Origin: Salinimicrobium profundisediminis
GTDB lineage: Bacteria; Bacteroidota; Bacteroidia; Flavobacteriales; Flavobacteriaceae
Assembly (NCBI RefSeq): GCF_026241755.1
Contig: NZ_JAPJDA010000023.1
Span: forward strand, 1 to 64,000
Length of the DNA: 64,000 bases
Direction: 5' to 3'
The notes below the pieces were generated by a model that saw nothing but the letters and a program-made list of their open reading frames with translations, made no database searches and had not been told where the DNA came from. Shown one piece after another: positions 1 through 8,118 of the stretch (positions are counted from its first letter, which is position 1; every line of letters starts with the position of its first letter). Position numbers and translations under genes: made by a program.

Positions 1-1589
1 TTGTAGCCTTTTTGCTGTAGCGTATTGAATGTGGTTTCAGAAAAACCATTCGGTTCAAAACGCACTTCGTCTGGTAGCCATTGATGATGGAAACGTGGTG
101 CATTTACCGCCTGCTGCATTCCCATCCCAAATTCAGTAACGTTTAGAATAGTTTGCATGACAGAGGTAATGATCGTAGAGCCTCCCGGCGAACCAAGCAC
201 CATATAAAGTTGCCCTTCTTTCTCTACAATTGTTGGTGTCATAGAGCTTAGCATTCGCTTTTCGGGCGCTATTGAATTGGCTTCGGCTCCTACCAGCCCA
301 AACATATTGGGCACTCCCGGTTTAGCACTAAAGTCGTCCATTTCATTGTTCAGGAAGAAGCCCAGTTCTTCTATGTAGAGCTTTGAACCATAAGCACCAT
401 TTAAAGTAGTAGTCACTGAAACCGCATTTCCTTCAGCATCAACGATAGAGTAGTGGGTGGTTTCGAGACTTTCGGCAACCGGGATGTTTCCATGGCCAAT
501 GGATGAAGAAGGAGTAGCTTTTTGAAAGCTGAAATTATTCATACGCTCCTGGAGGTAATCTTCACTCAGCAGTATTTCCGAAGGAATATCAACGAAATCG
601 GGATCACCAAGATAAAAACCACGATCGGCATAGGCTCTTCTTTCTGCCTCTGTGATCACCTGTATGGCCTCTAACGAGTTATGGCCGTACTCGTGAAGAG
701 GGTAAGGGCGAATCATCTTCATAATTTGTCCCATCACAATGCCGCCACTTGATGGAGGAGACATTGAAATCACCCTAAGATCATCATAGGTGAAAGTTAC
801 GGGATCCCGCCATTTCACCTGGTAGGCAGCAAGATCATCCATGTTGATAATTCCGCCTTTTTCCTGAAGAAACTGTACCAGTTCTTGTGCAGTTTCTCCC
901 GAATAAAATTCTTCCCTGCCTTTTGTAACAAGTCTTTGAAGGGTTGTAGCCAGCGCAGGATTTTTCAGGGTGTCTCCTGCTTCATAAACTTGGGCAAAGA
1001 GCACGTTCTCATGATTGGCTTTAATGATAGAATTCCGGTAGTGTGCCAGGGCAGCAGCCTGTTTGGCAGTTACCACAAAACCCTGCTGAGCCAGTGCAAT
1101 TACCGGGGCCAGGATCTTTTCTACAGGCATGCTACCAAATTTTTCATGTACGGCAAAAATTCCGGCTACGGTTCCGGGGACTCCAACGGCCAGTCCGCCA
1201 AAACGGCTTTTTTGAGTATCCACATTACCAAGACTGTCCAGATACATATTGCGGTCTGCACCCAAGGGTGCTTTTTCCCGGAAATCGAGCGCACCGGTTT
1301 TGCCATTTTTGAGCCTGTACACCATAAAGCCACCCCCGCCCAAATTCCCGGCGTATGGATAAACCACTGCCAAAGCCATTTCTGTAGCTACCATAGCATC
1401 AAAGGCATTACCGCCCTGCTTTATAATTTCCATGCCTATTTCTGAAGCTTCTTTACGAGCCGAGACCACCATTGCGTGTTCTGCTGTTAACCCGCGTTCT
1501 GCCGGAGTCGAAAAGTCTTGAGGTTCTTTCGGAATTTTGCAGGACTGCTGAAGTATAATCAGTAGGAAAAAGACGAAGTATTTCTTCAT
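1..1589 (-). CDS. ggt: Gamma-glutamyltransferase, lipoprotein, 3' end outside window
   Basis: Gamma-glutamyltranspeptidase cleaves the gamma-glutamyl bond of glutathione and related peptides outside the cytoplasm. The reading frame is open from ATG at 1589 to the window edge, so about 529 N-terminal codons are present and the C-terminus is missing. The N-terminus MKKYFVFFLLIILQQSC is a lipoprotein signal ending in a lipobox Cys. Family motifs are the early GNAFDAMVA and NLGGGGFM segments, and ETTHYSIVD near 441-467, where the Thr is the self-processing nucleophile that starts the small subunit. The later segment LGSPGGSTI fits the active-site loop of the small subunit. It is a periplasmic or membrane-anchored enzyme. 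Upstream lies tRNA-Pro on the other strand. Confidence 0.93.
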   Translation of the reverse strand, partial: MKKYFVFFLLIILQQSCKIPKEPQDFSTPAERGLTAEHAMVVSARKEASEIGMEIIKQGGNAFDAMVATEMALAVVYPYAGNLGGGGFMVYRLKNGKTGALDFREKAPLGADRNMYLDSLGNVDTQKSRFGGLAVGVPGTVAGIFAVHEKFGSMPVEKILAPVIALAQQGFVVTAKQAAALAHYRNSIIKANHENVLFAQVYEAGDTLKNPALATTLQRLVTKGREEFYSGETAQELVQFLQEKGGIINMDDLAAYQVKWRDPVTFTYDDLRVISMSPPSSGGIVMGQIMKMIRPYPLHEYGHNSLEAIQVITEAERRAYADRGFYLGDPDFVDIPSEILLSEDYLQERMNNFSFQKATPSSSIGHGNIPVAESLETTHYSIVDAEGNAVSVTTTLNGAYGSKLYIEELGFFLNNEMDDFSAKPGVPNMFGLVGAEANSIAPEKRMLSSMTPTIVEKEGQLYMVLGSPGGSTIITSVMQTILNVTEFGMGMQQAVNAPRFHHQWLPDEVRFEPNGFSETTFNTLQQKGY

Positions 1590-1795
1590 GTATTGAGATT
1601 TTTCATGACCAGTAGGCTAAACTAAGGCAAAATAATAAATAGCTAAATAAAAACAGTTCAAAACCCTGCCTGAAGTATTCTCCTCATTCTCTGTTCTTTT
1701 GCGGTAAATAAGCTAGAGAGAGAAAAGAAACACCGGAAAAAGCGGAATTTCCCTTTGAAAATTAGAAATAAGCTGCTTAATTTGCACTTCCAATT

Positions 1796-1869
1796 CGGGA
1801 TGTGGCGCAGTCCGGTAGCGTATACGTCTGGGGGGCGTAGGGTCGCAGGTTCAAATCCTGTCATCCCGA
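1796..1869 (+). tRNA. tRNA-Pro (anticodon GGG)
   Basis: A complete cloverleaf can be folded. The acceptor stem CGGGATG (1796-1802) pairs with CATCCCG (1862-1868) with discriminator A at 1869. The D-arm contains GCGCAGTCCGGTAGCGT. The anticodon stem TACGT/GCGTA encloses the loop CTGGGGG, giving anticodon GGG. The T-arm contains GGTTCAAATCC. The C1-G72 pair with A73 is typical of bacterial tRNA-Pro. CCA is not encoded (the next bases are CGA), as is common in Bacteroidetes. A T-A-A-TTTG-like box lies just upstream at about 1779-1786. The adjacent integrase remnant suggests this gene was an integration site. Confidence 0.95.
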
Positions 1870-1891
1870 CGAACCGTTTTTAAACGGGTAT

Positions 1892-1928
1892 AAAAACACT
1901 GTTAATCTGTTGATTTTCAGTGTTTTTT
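1892..1928 (+). terminator. Rho-independent terminator after tRNA-Pro
   Basis: A 10-bp stem AAAAACACTG (1892-1901) pairs with CAGTGTTTTT (1918-1927), loop 16 nt, followed by a T-rich run. It ends the tRNA transcript. A smaller hairpin (ACCGTTT/AAACGGGT) lies just before it. Confidence 0.7.
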
Positions 1929-2085
1929 GTTTTTATTGATATTATATGATATCAAACGAATTTATCCATTTTAGTGAATGATTCGGTGAATACTTTCTTC
2001 CCTTGAATTCATTATCTTAGAAGAACATAGCGGTTAATTTGACTTTCGTCTTTACAAACCTTTGTATCACTTAAAGACGCCTGAA

Positions 2086-3159
2086 ATGATTGATTTTACT
2101 ACATTCTCCGTACTTTTCTTTACAAGAAAGCTAAACAAAAATTCAATGGATCTCTCCATTTACGCCAGGATTACCGTAAATGGAAAATGTGCTGAAATGA
2201 GCCTCAAAAGAAAAACTTTAGTGAATGAATGGGATAGTTCCAAAGGAAGAATTAAAGGGACCACACCTAAAATTAGAAAACTGAATAGCTATCTTGACCA
2301 GGTGTACTCTCAAATATTGGATATTCATAAGAAACTTCTGGATAAAGACAATCTTATTACAGCTGCAAAAATTAAAGCTTCCTATTTGGGACTTGATGAG
2401 GATCATAAGACATTGACGGATATTGTTCATTATCATAATAATAAAATGAAGAATGTTCTGAAATGGGGAACACTTAAGAATTACTACACAACCGCCAAAT
2501 ACCTGGAAAAATTTTTACGAAAGGAGAAAAGAACAGATAATATATTTCTTAAACATATCAATTACCAGTTCATCGCAGAATTTGAAATGTTTCTTAGAAG
2601 TGGTAAACCAGAAAAAGGACAAAAAGCCTGTGGTAATAATGGTGCTATGAAACATTTAGAACGTTTACAAAAATTACTTAATCTGGCTGTAAAACTAGAG
2701 TGGCTTGAAAAGAACCCTTTCAGGAATTATAGCTTAAAGTTTGAGAAAAGTGACAGACAATTTTTGACCGAGAGAGAACTGCATAAGCTGGAAGAAACCT
2801 TCTTTATCAACACTTCCCTCGAGCGGGTCAAGGACATGTTCTTATTTTCTTGCTATTCTGGCTTGGCATATATTGAACTCAAAGAGCTGACAATAGATAA
2901 ACTTGTAAAAGGAATGGATGGCAAAGACTGGATTTATACCAAACGAGAAAAAACGCAGCAGTCTGTAAAAGTTCCGCTGCTGAATCCTGCCAAGGAAATT
3001 ATCCAAAAATATAGGGAACATCCGGCAAAAGGAGCAAACGAAGTTTTTCCAGTTATATCCAACCAGAAGACCAATAAATATTTGAAAGAAGTTATGGAAT
3101 CTATCGGGATCCGAAGCAAAATCTATGGCACTACTAACAGGTTTATGTTTTTTTCTTGA
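2086..3159 (+). pseudogene. Tyrosine recombinase (integrase), 3' truncated
   Basis: This is a Bacteroidetes-type tyrosine integrase of the kind found in conjugative transposons. ATG at 2086 gives the family's usual start MIDFTTFSVLFFTRKLNKN; a TTG at 2062 is also in frame. It contains the N-terminal arm-binding region, the SAM-like core-binding domain (about residues 95-210) and the start of the catalytic domain, with SGLAYIELKELT where the first catalytic box lies (an Ala replaces the usual Arg, as is seen in relatives). Homology stops at about 3120 and the last dozen residues are unrelated. The HxxR box, second His and nucleophilic Tyr are missing, so it cannot recombine. The break joins it to a DUF4256 remnant. 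Position next to tRNA-Pro suggests a decayed element inserted there. Confidence 0.88.
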
Positions 3160-3453
3160 TTCTAAAGCTTCTCTGTCATAACAAAGACTCCTTCTTTTTG
3201 AAGGACTTTCCTTTGAAAAATCACAAAAAACATATTCTTTAGTATCACTATCGAATTCTAGAAGATTTGGCTCACCACCTGTCTTTTCCATTTCATTAAG
3301 TGACCATAACTTATTTAAATTTTGTTCAAGTTTTGTTTGAATATCAGACCAGTTCAATTCTTCAAACCTTTCTTTATGGATTTCAAAACGGGATCTTAGA
3401 ATCTTTAAAATTGATTCAATTTCTGTTTGCTTTAGATATTTATTTGAAGACAT
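3107..3453 (-). pseudogene. DUF4256 family protein, C-terminus lost
   Basis: The first about 113 residues match what I know of DUF4256: WSLNEMEKTGGEPNLL, then ESPSKRRSLCYDREALESR and KKHKPVSSAID. Function is unknown; intact members are roughly 180-190 aa. After AIDFAS the frame runs antisense through the integrase remnant (stop at 2842), so the true C-terminal third, which carries the conserved aromatic and glycine-rich end, is gone. The breakpoint near 3107-3125 is shared with the integrase truncation, which points to one deletion or recombination event that fused the two genes tail to tail. The start ATG at 3453 is natural. Confidence 0.8.
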
Positions 3454-3578
3454 TGGAATAAACTCATTTAAAATAGGTTCAAAATATAATTTCCTGTCAA
3501 ATACTGAAAATAAAGCGTTATACTCAAAAATATTTTTCGTTTTGTATTGACTTATGATTGGATAAGCTCTCTTAGATG

Positions 3579-3611
3579 AGCCCCTAACAAGTTGGAGGCT
3601 TCTTAGGGGCT
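3579..3611. repeat. Inverted repeat downstream of the histone-like gene
   Basis: AGCCCCTAA (3579-3587) and TTAGGGGCT (3603-3611) form a 9-bp perfect stem with a 15-nt loop. It lies 17 nt beyond the stop codon of the minus-strand histone-like gene. A T-run sits before the hairpin on that strand, not after it, so it is not a standard terminator. Confidence 0.55.
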
Positions 3612-3627
3612 GGATAAAAAAATGAAT

Positions 3628-3804
3628 TTACTTCTTAGATTCCGCTATAGAAACTTTACGGAACTCTTTTAAAAGTTTTTCTAATTCCAAAGATGATTTT
3701 CTTGCTCTGGTTCCAGCACTTTTATTTCCATCGTTTAATTGCGTGTTGGCATCTGTTTGAAAGGATTCAAAAGTACTTTGGATGTTTTCAATTAGGTCTT
3801 TCAT
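3628..3804 (-). CDS. Histone H1-like nucleoid protein (58 aa)
   Basis: A 58-residue lysine-rich protein starting MKDLIENIQSTFESFQ and ending LLKEFRKVSIAESKK, with the central GNKSAGTRARKSSLELEK. This is the pattern of the small histone H1-like proteins (chlamydial Hc1-like family) that are conserved in Flavobacteria, where GNKAAGTRARK is the hallmark. It is probably a DNA-binding nucleoid protein. ATG is at 3804 and TAA at 3628-3630. The gene stands alone between the decayed integrated element and the histidine kinase. A weak promoter box TATTTTAG lies at 3829-3836 on the minus strand. Confidence 0.85.
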   Translation of the reverse strand: MKDLIENIQSTFESFQTDANTQLNDGNKSAGTRARKSSLELEKLLKEFRKVSIAESKK

Positions 3805-4182
3805 GATTATAAAATTTAAAATGAGGTGCTAAAATAGCAGATATATGTGATTATGACAGGACTTTTTGAATTTCTGGTGTGCATATCGATTCCAGTCACT
3901 TAAAATTAGATGTTTATATTAGAATTAAGTTCTGCAAAAACAAAATCTGCCTTTCAGGATTTTTACCTATAGAATTTTTGTATTTCCAGTGACGGACATG
4001 AACCCATGCGAATAAATTTCAATTTTTCAGACAGCAAATTTCAAAGTTGATTATTTCCGTTTCTATGGGTTACAATTCTGGTTTATTTTTTCTCTCCCTG
4101 TTCTGTGAAATGTTCTTTGGTTTAAATGAATGTGTGAGATCTATTTACTAAATTTCGCACGATTCCCAAATCGGTATCCATT
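3805..4182. other. Intergenic region, no gene seen
   Basis: About 378 nt of AT-rich DNA between divergently transcribed genes. I see no open frame with coding character. A candidate promoter box TAAATTTC for the histidine kinase lies at 4149-4156, and the box for the histone-like gene at 3829-3836 on the other strand. Confidence 0.5.
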
Positions 4183-5274
4183 ATGACCAGCCCTACTCCC
4201 ATTAATCAGCCAGATCTGGAAGCATTTTTTCGTTTATCCCACGATAATCTCTGTATTGCTGGGTATGATGGCTACATTAGAAAGATTAATCCCGCCTTTA
4301 TAAAGCTTTTGGGTTATAGTGAAGAAGAATTGTTTGCTGTACCCATAAGTTCTTTTGTTCACCCCGAGGATAAAGAAATAACAGCCGAGACCCGTTCCTT
4401 GATCATGAAGGACAAACCCCTGCTGAATTTTGAGAACCGCTACATCACGAAAACTGGTGAGATTGTATGGCTTTCCTGGACTTCCATACCAGATCATTCT
4501 AAAGAACTTATATATGGCGTCTCTAAAAATATTACCCATAAGAAAAAACTGGAAGAGGATAGACAACTGCTAATAAAGGATCTTACAGCCATAAATACAG
4601 GACTTAAACAGCTCACTTATACTATTTCTCATGATCTGCGGTCTCCTGTGAGTAATATGATGTCGATCTTCAGTTTACTTGATCTTTCACAAATACAAGA
4701 TGAAGACAGCTTGCAATACCTTGACCTACTGGAGAAATCTGTACTCGAGTTAAAGGACACTCTGGATGACCAGATGGAACATTTAAAAGAAACCCTTTTA
4801 CTCAAATCCACCATGGAATTGATCCCCCTGAAAGAGGTGTTCCAGGCTACCACAGATTCAATTCGCAGTTTAATTGATGGTTCAGAGGCCAAATTTGAGA
4901 TCGATTTTTCGCAAGTGGAATTTTTGTTAGCGAATAGCTTTTATCTACACAGTATCTTTTTGAATCTTATCACCAACTCCATTAAATATGCAATACCGGG
5001 TATTCCTCCCATAATTAGAATTAGTTCTCAAAAAGATAAGGATATCTCCAGGTTGCTTTTTACAGATAACGGAATAGGGTTTGACATGGGGAAAAACGGG
5101 AGTAAAATATTTACTCTGAACCAGGTCTTTACCGATCAAAGCAACAGTAATGGTGTTGGTCTTTACCTGGTAAAAAATTACATGAATAGTGTAGGTGGCA
5201 CTATTAATGTAACCAGTGAAGTAAATGCAGGTTCCACCTTTTGCCTCACCTTTAGGAATCAGAATGTTAATTAA
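4183..5274 (+). CDS. PAS-domain sensor histidine kinase
   Basis: Cytoplasmic two-component sensor kinase, 363 aa, with no membrane segment. One PAS domain covers about residues 10-120 (IAGYDGYIRKINPAFIKLLGYS...). A short coiled linker leads to the HisKA dimerisation domain with LTYTISHDLRSP; His150 is the phosphorylation site. The ATPase domain follows with N-box LITNSIKYA, G1 box DNGIGFD and G2 box GVGLYLVKNYM. Such soluble PAS kinases are abundant in Flavobacteria and usually act with unlinked regulators. The LytTR regulator 1.1 kb downstream is a possible but unproven partner, because LytTR regulators normally pair with a different kinase type. The ligand of the PAS domain is unknown. Confidence 0.93.
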   Translation: MTSPTPINQPDLEAFFRLSHDNLCIAGYDGYIRKINPAFIKLLGYSEEELFAVPISSFVHPEDKEITAETRSLIMKDKPLLNFENRYITKTGEIVWLSWTSIPDHSKELIYGVSKNITHKKKLEEDRQLLIKDLTAINTGLKQLTYTISHDLRSPVSNMMSIFSLLDLSQIQDEDSLQYLDLLEKSVLELKDTLDDQMEHLKETLLLKSTMELIPLKEVFQATTDSIRSLIDGSEAKFEIDFSQVEFLLANSFYLHSIFLNLITNSIKYAIPGIPPIIRISSQKDKDISRLLFTDNGIGFDMGKNGSKIFTLNQVFTDQSNSNGVGLYLVKNYMNSVGGTINVTSEVNAGSTFCLTFRNQNVN

Positions 5275-5569
5275 GTACTAAATGGTTGCTGATTTCAAAG
5301 ATCCCCTTAGAAATCATTTAATTAATAAGTTAACTTTCGTTTCTACCCGAATTTTTCAGGTAAATTCATTTCGTATTCGTCCGCCCAGTAATCTCTATTT
5401 TCTCCCGTTTTGGTCTATGTACTCTTTGTGGCTACTGGTTATCACTTTGGGGCTATTGGTATCATAACCTCCCAAAAAGGCTGTTTTCTGCTGTAAATTT
5501 GCAGGGAATTCTAACGTTAAAAGCTAAAGAGCGAAAACGTTATATAAGTAACCATTTAAAGCTGTTGTC
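5275..5569. other. Intergenic region, no convincing gene
   Basis: An ATG-started frame of 61 codons (5282-5467) exists, but it has no recognisable domain and an erratic composition, so I do not call it. No strong hairpin was seen. Confidence 0.4.
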
Positions 5570-6121
5570 ATGAAAAGATTTTTTATTTCCCTTGTCATTT
5601 TAATGTGGGCAGGAATCGTTAATGCACAATTTACTGAACTCGATGAAGCCCGTGTTGGATTTGACCCTTTGTTACCCGAAGTTACCGTTGATGGTGCCAA
5701 CTACATATTTAAAGTTGAAGAAAAATATGCCGGAGAATTTGAAAAAGACCCGGTTGCCTTTCTCAATGAACATTGCAACATAGAAGCTTTTCTGGATCTG
5801 GTGAAAAATGAAAAAAACCGCCACTACCAGTTACAGATAAAAAGTACCAAAGGCAAATTAAAAGCCAAATACTGCCAACAGGGGAACCTGCTCAGAATTT
5901 CTTACCAGTTAAAAGATGTACTTCTTCCTTTAGAGCTGCAAAAAGAAGTGTACCGTCAGTATAAAGGCTGGAATATGACCCAAAACGTTCATATTGCCAA
6001 AGGTAAAAAAGGAATTGTTAGTGAAGATTATTACAAGATTCGTTTGGAAAAGGGAGATGAGGTACAAAACCTTAAAATATCTGCAAACGAAATAGAACCC
6101 ATAGAAGTTGCGAGCATGTAA
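5570..6121 (+). CDS. Secreted protein of unknown function (183 aa)
   Basis: I do not recognise a family. The N-terminus MKRFFISLVILMWAGIVNAQ is a clear Sec signal peptide with cleavage after NAQ. The mature part is about 163 residues, mixed charge and soluble-looking, with two Cys (in HCNIEAF and KYCQQGN) that could form a periplasmic disulphide. The order of segments suggests a compact alpha/beta fold. The gene stands alone, with a strong terminator downstream. Confidence 0.75.
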   Translation: MKRFFISLVILMWAGIVNAQFTELDEARVGFDPLLPEVTVDGANYIFKVEEKYAGEFEKDPVAFLNEHCNIEAFLDLVKNEKNRHYQLQIKSTKGKLKAKYCQQGNLLRISYQLKDVLLPLELQKEVYRQYKGWNMTQNVHIAKGKKGIVSEDYYKIRLEKGDEVQNLKISANEIEPIEVASM

Positions 6122-6295
6122 AGTTGATAGTTGAAGCTCGATGAAAGACTGCCAAAGAAGAAATTCATTTTGCACCGGTTAAGGTGCAGGATCTCTGCAA
6201 TAGCAGGGATGAAGGGGTGATGAATGGCTTTTTTGACAGTCTTATTCTATTTTTATAGATCTATATTTTCTGGTAATAGAACCTAATTTTTATTC

Positions 6296-6330
6296 CACAA
6301 AAAAGGATGGTATTATCATCCTTTTTTGTG
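6296..6330 (+). terminator. Strong intrinsic terminator, probably bidirectional
   Basis: A perfect 14-bp stem: CACAAAAAAGGATG (6296-6309) with CATCCTTTTTTGTG (6317-6330), loop of 7 nt. The A and T runs in the arms let it work on both strands. It separates the secreted-protein gene from the LytTR regulator. Confidence 0.8.
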
Positions 6331-6335
6331 CTTCA

Positions 6336-6370
6336 TTGCTTCATTTTTAGGCTTAAAAACTGTAAATTTG
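6336..6370 (+). promoter_or_regulatory. Candidate promoter of the LytTR regulator gene
   Basis: The box TAAATTTG (6363-6370) fits the Bacteroidetes -7 element TAnnTTTG, with a TTG (6336-6338) 24 nt upstream as the -33 element. It lies 29 nt before the TTG start codon. Confidence 0.5.
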
Positions 6371-6399
6371 AAGAACTAATCAGGTAAAAAGCTTCGCCC

Positions 6400-7155
6400 T
6401 TGAAAGCTTTAATAATAGACGATGAAGCCCTCGCCAGAAAGCGGGTTATTAACCTTCTTAACAAGGTTCCGGAAATTGAAATTTTGGGAGAATGTTCTAG
6501 TGGCAAACTTGCCATTGAACAAATCAATTCTTTAAAACCCCAGGTGATCTTTCTCGATTTAGAGATGAAAGATATGGACGGCTTCAGCGTTCTCGAAAAA
6601 ATAAAAGTCGTTCCCAGGCCAATCGTCGTTCTTCTGGCCGCTCACACTCCCGATGCCTGTAAAGCTTTTGACGTTAATGCCTGTGACCTGCTCTTAAAGC
6701 CATTTAAAGAAGAACGTTTCTACAAAACTGTCTCAAAAATAATAAATACCGGCCTGCCCAAAGAGCTCGATATTGACGAAAAGATTCAGAATCTGCTGGG
6801 ATTTTACACGAACCGCTCAACCGGAACTATATTTAAAATTCCGGTGAAACAGGGCAACACTACGATTCTGCTCGATCCGCGTGATATCTTGTACATCACC
6901 TCGTCGGGTTGTTATGCCGAAATCTATACTAACAACCACAAGTATTTGCTTAGGGAATCTCTGTGTGCCCTTGATGAAATACTCGATCCCAACCTGTTTT
7001 TCAGGATTCATCGTTCTGCTATCGTGAACCTGGATCATGTGAAGGAACTGGTACATTCTGAATATGGGGAAATAGATGCAAAAATGGCCGATGGCCGACT
7101 CCTTCATACCAGCAAGGCACAAAAGAAACCATTCCTGGAAAAGTTGGGGATCTAA
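6400..7155 (+). CDS. LytTR-family response regulator
   Basis: Response regulator of 251 aa: receiver domain (about 1-120) and LytTR DNA-binding domain (about 145-250). Receiver landmarks are IDDEALAR at the start, the phospho-acceptor Asp53 in FLDLEMKDMDGF, and LLLKPF with the conserved Lys100. The usual Thr/Ser of the switch position is Ala80 (VLLAAHTPD), which is unusual and may change signalling. The LytTR part shows DILYITSSGCYAEIYT and FFRIHRSAIVNLDHV. The start is the TTG at 6400; no in-frame ATG precedes the conserved ALIIDDEA core. No LytS-type kinase is adjacent. Confidence 0.92.
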   Translation: MKALIIDDEALARKRVINLLNKVPEIEILGECSSGKLAIEQINSLKPQVIFLDLEMKDMDGFSVLEKIKVVPRPIVVLLAAHTPDACKAFDVNACDLLLKPFKEERFYKTVSKIINTGLPKELDIDEKIQNLLGFYTNRSTGTIFKIPVKQGNTTILLDPRDILYITSSGCYAEIYTNNHKYLLRESLCALDEILDPNLFFRIHRSAIVNLDHVKELVHSEYGEIDAKMADGRLLHTSKAQKKPFLEKLGI

Positions 7156-7168
7156 GCCAACTAACTTC

Positions 7169-7196
7169 ACTTCTCAAATAAGAATACTTCAGCTTT
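7169..7196. repeat. 28-bp direct repeat, left copy
   Basis: Begins ACTTCTCAAATAAGAATAC and continues TTCAGCTTT. The second copy at 7964-7991 matches at 27 of 28 positions (C to G at the seventh base). The pair brackets the hemerythrin locus, 795 bp apart. Confidence 0.85.
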
Positions 7197-7214
7197 GCAG
7201 GCTGGTTTGTTTAA

Positions 7215-7259
7215 TATGACTCACGTCATAAGTGAGCTGTATTGATTTGGACATATTTG
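7215..7259 (+). promoter_or_regulatory. Crp/Fnr-type palindrome plus -7 box, hemerythrin promoter
   Basis: TATGACTCACGTCATA (7215-7230) is a perfect 16-bp palindrome of the Crp/Fnr type. Exactly 21 nt further lies CATATTTG (7252-7259), one mismatch from TAnnTTTG. The operator would be centred near -40, as for class II activators. The box itself sits inside a second palindrome, GGACATATTTGTCC (7249-7262). The first downstream frame begins at 7335. Confidence 0.6.
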
Positions 7260-7334
7260 TCCTAATTATTTCCGGTTATTCATTGCTGAAATAAATCAGA
7301 ATTTTTTTTAAAACCATTTCCGAAGCATTAGGTA

Positions 7335-7451
7335 ATGAAATTCCAGAAAATAGCTACTCCAAGTGAGTTTGCAGCGATAGAGAAAAAGCATCATGCCCTG
7401 CCTTTTTCAGACGACGCCTGGCAGGATCATTTTTGGAACCAAAAGAAATAA
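7335..7451 (+). CDS. 38-aa ORF resembling the hemerythrin C-terminal tail
   Basis: A small frame from ATG at 7335 to TAA at 7449-7451, encoding a 38-residue product. Its second half, IEKKHHALPFSDDAWQDHFW, resembles the last residues of the following hemerythrin protein (LEKHHDNIVFPEEDWKDKFW): the EK, HH, F, W and FW positions align. It could be the remnant of a duplicated hemerythrin gene or a real microprotein. It lies 7 nt upstream of the hemerythrin ATG and downstream of the Crp/Fnr-type promoter, so it would be co-transcribed. Confidence 0.5.
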   Translation: MKFQKIATPSEFAAIEKKHHALPFSDDAWQDHFWNQKK

Positions 7452-7458
7452 ACTTAGT

Positions 7459-7911
7459 ATGACAGCAAAATCAACTCTTTTAGAACCTTTGTCTATAGAA
7501 CACCGGCAGGTACTACATCTCTGTGAAAACATCAGGATTGGGCTGCGTAACAATATTCAAAAAGAGCGGATAAGAACCTATACCAACTGGTTTAAATCGG
7601 AGTTTCTTGATCCGCATTTTGCGCTGGAAGAGCAGCACATTTTTCCCCTTTTAGGCAACAATGTTCGCGTTAAGAAGGCTTTGGCCAATCACAGGAGAAT
7701 CAACAAATTGATGACCTGTGATTGTGACGATGAAAAAGTACTTAATCTACTCGAAGAAGAACTGGCAACTTACATCCGGTTTGAAGAACGGGTTTTGTAC
7801 AAAGAACTTGCCCAAAATCTCAATCCGCAAGATCTTGAGATGCTGGAAAAGCACCACGATAACATTGTTTTTCCTGAAGAAGACTGGAAAGACAAATTCT
7901 GGATCTCTTAA
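7459..7911 (+). CDS. Hemerythrin-like HHE cation-binding protein
   Basis: A 150-residue all-helical protein. Candidate diiron ligands are His in SIEHRQVL, His and Glu in FALEEQHIF, His in LANHRRINK, Glu in YIRFEERVL, and the late HH pair. This order matches HHE/hemerythrin domains, which bind O2 or NO or act in iron-sulphur repair. I choose ATG 7459 (MTAKSTLLEPLSIEHRQ) because the longer frame from 7393 reads through the preceding small ORF with no domain support. The Crp/Fnr-type site upstream fits a redox or NO response. Direct repeats flank the locus. Confidence 0.85.
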   Translation: MTAKSTLLEPLSIEHRQVLHLCENIRIGLRNNIQKERIRTYTNWFKSEFLDPHFALEEQHIFPLLGNNVRVKKALANHRRINKLMTCDCDDEKVLNLLEEELATYIRFEERVLYKELAQNLNPQDLEMLEKHHDNIVFPEEDWKDKFWIS

Positions 7912-7963
7912 GCTTGAGTCTTAAATTTTTCAGATCCTAAGGCTTTGGGAAAGCAGATTTAGA

Positions 7964-7991
7964 ACTTCTGAAATAAGAATACTTCAGCTTT
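7964..7991. repeat. 28-bp direct repeat, right copy
   Basis: Matches the copy at 7169-7196 at 27 of 28 bases. It lies 52 nt after the hemerythrin stop codon. Nearby DNA repeats shorter pieces of the same word (CTTCAGCT near 8067). Confidence 0.85.
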
Positions 7992-8023
7992 TCTAAGCTT
8001 TTCTCTTCGGAAAAAATCCCTTC

Positions 8024-8040
8024 CAAAAATGCCATTTTTG
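8024..8040. repeat. Perfect palindrome CAAAAATGCCATTTTTG
   Basis: A 17-bp palindrome with a single central base, between the hemerythrin gene and a membrane-protein gene. It is one of several copies of the CAAAAATGnC word in this window. It may also act as a bidirectional transcription end. Confidence 0.6.
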
Positions 8041-8118
8041 ACATCCAGTATTTCTGAAGTTTAGAGCTTCAGCTGAAATATTCGTGGATTTATTCCGCAG
8101 AAATAAAAACTTCCGAAG

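Noticed and set aside
2842-3106. C-terminal half of the DUF4256 frame
   Set aside because: It is antisense to the integrase remnant and has no DUF4256 similarity.
3579-3611. Terminator of the histone-like gene
   Set aside because: The T-run is before the hairpin on that strand, so it is only called an inverted repeat.
5282-5467. 61-aa ORF after the histidine kinase
   Set aside because: No domain, no coding character and no promoter; it is a chance open frame in an AT-rich spacer.
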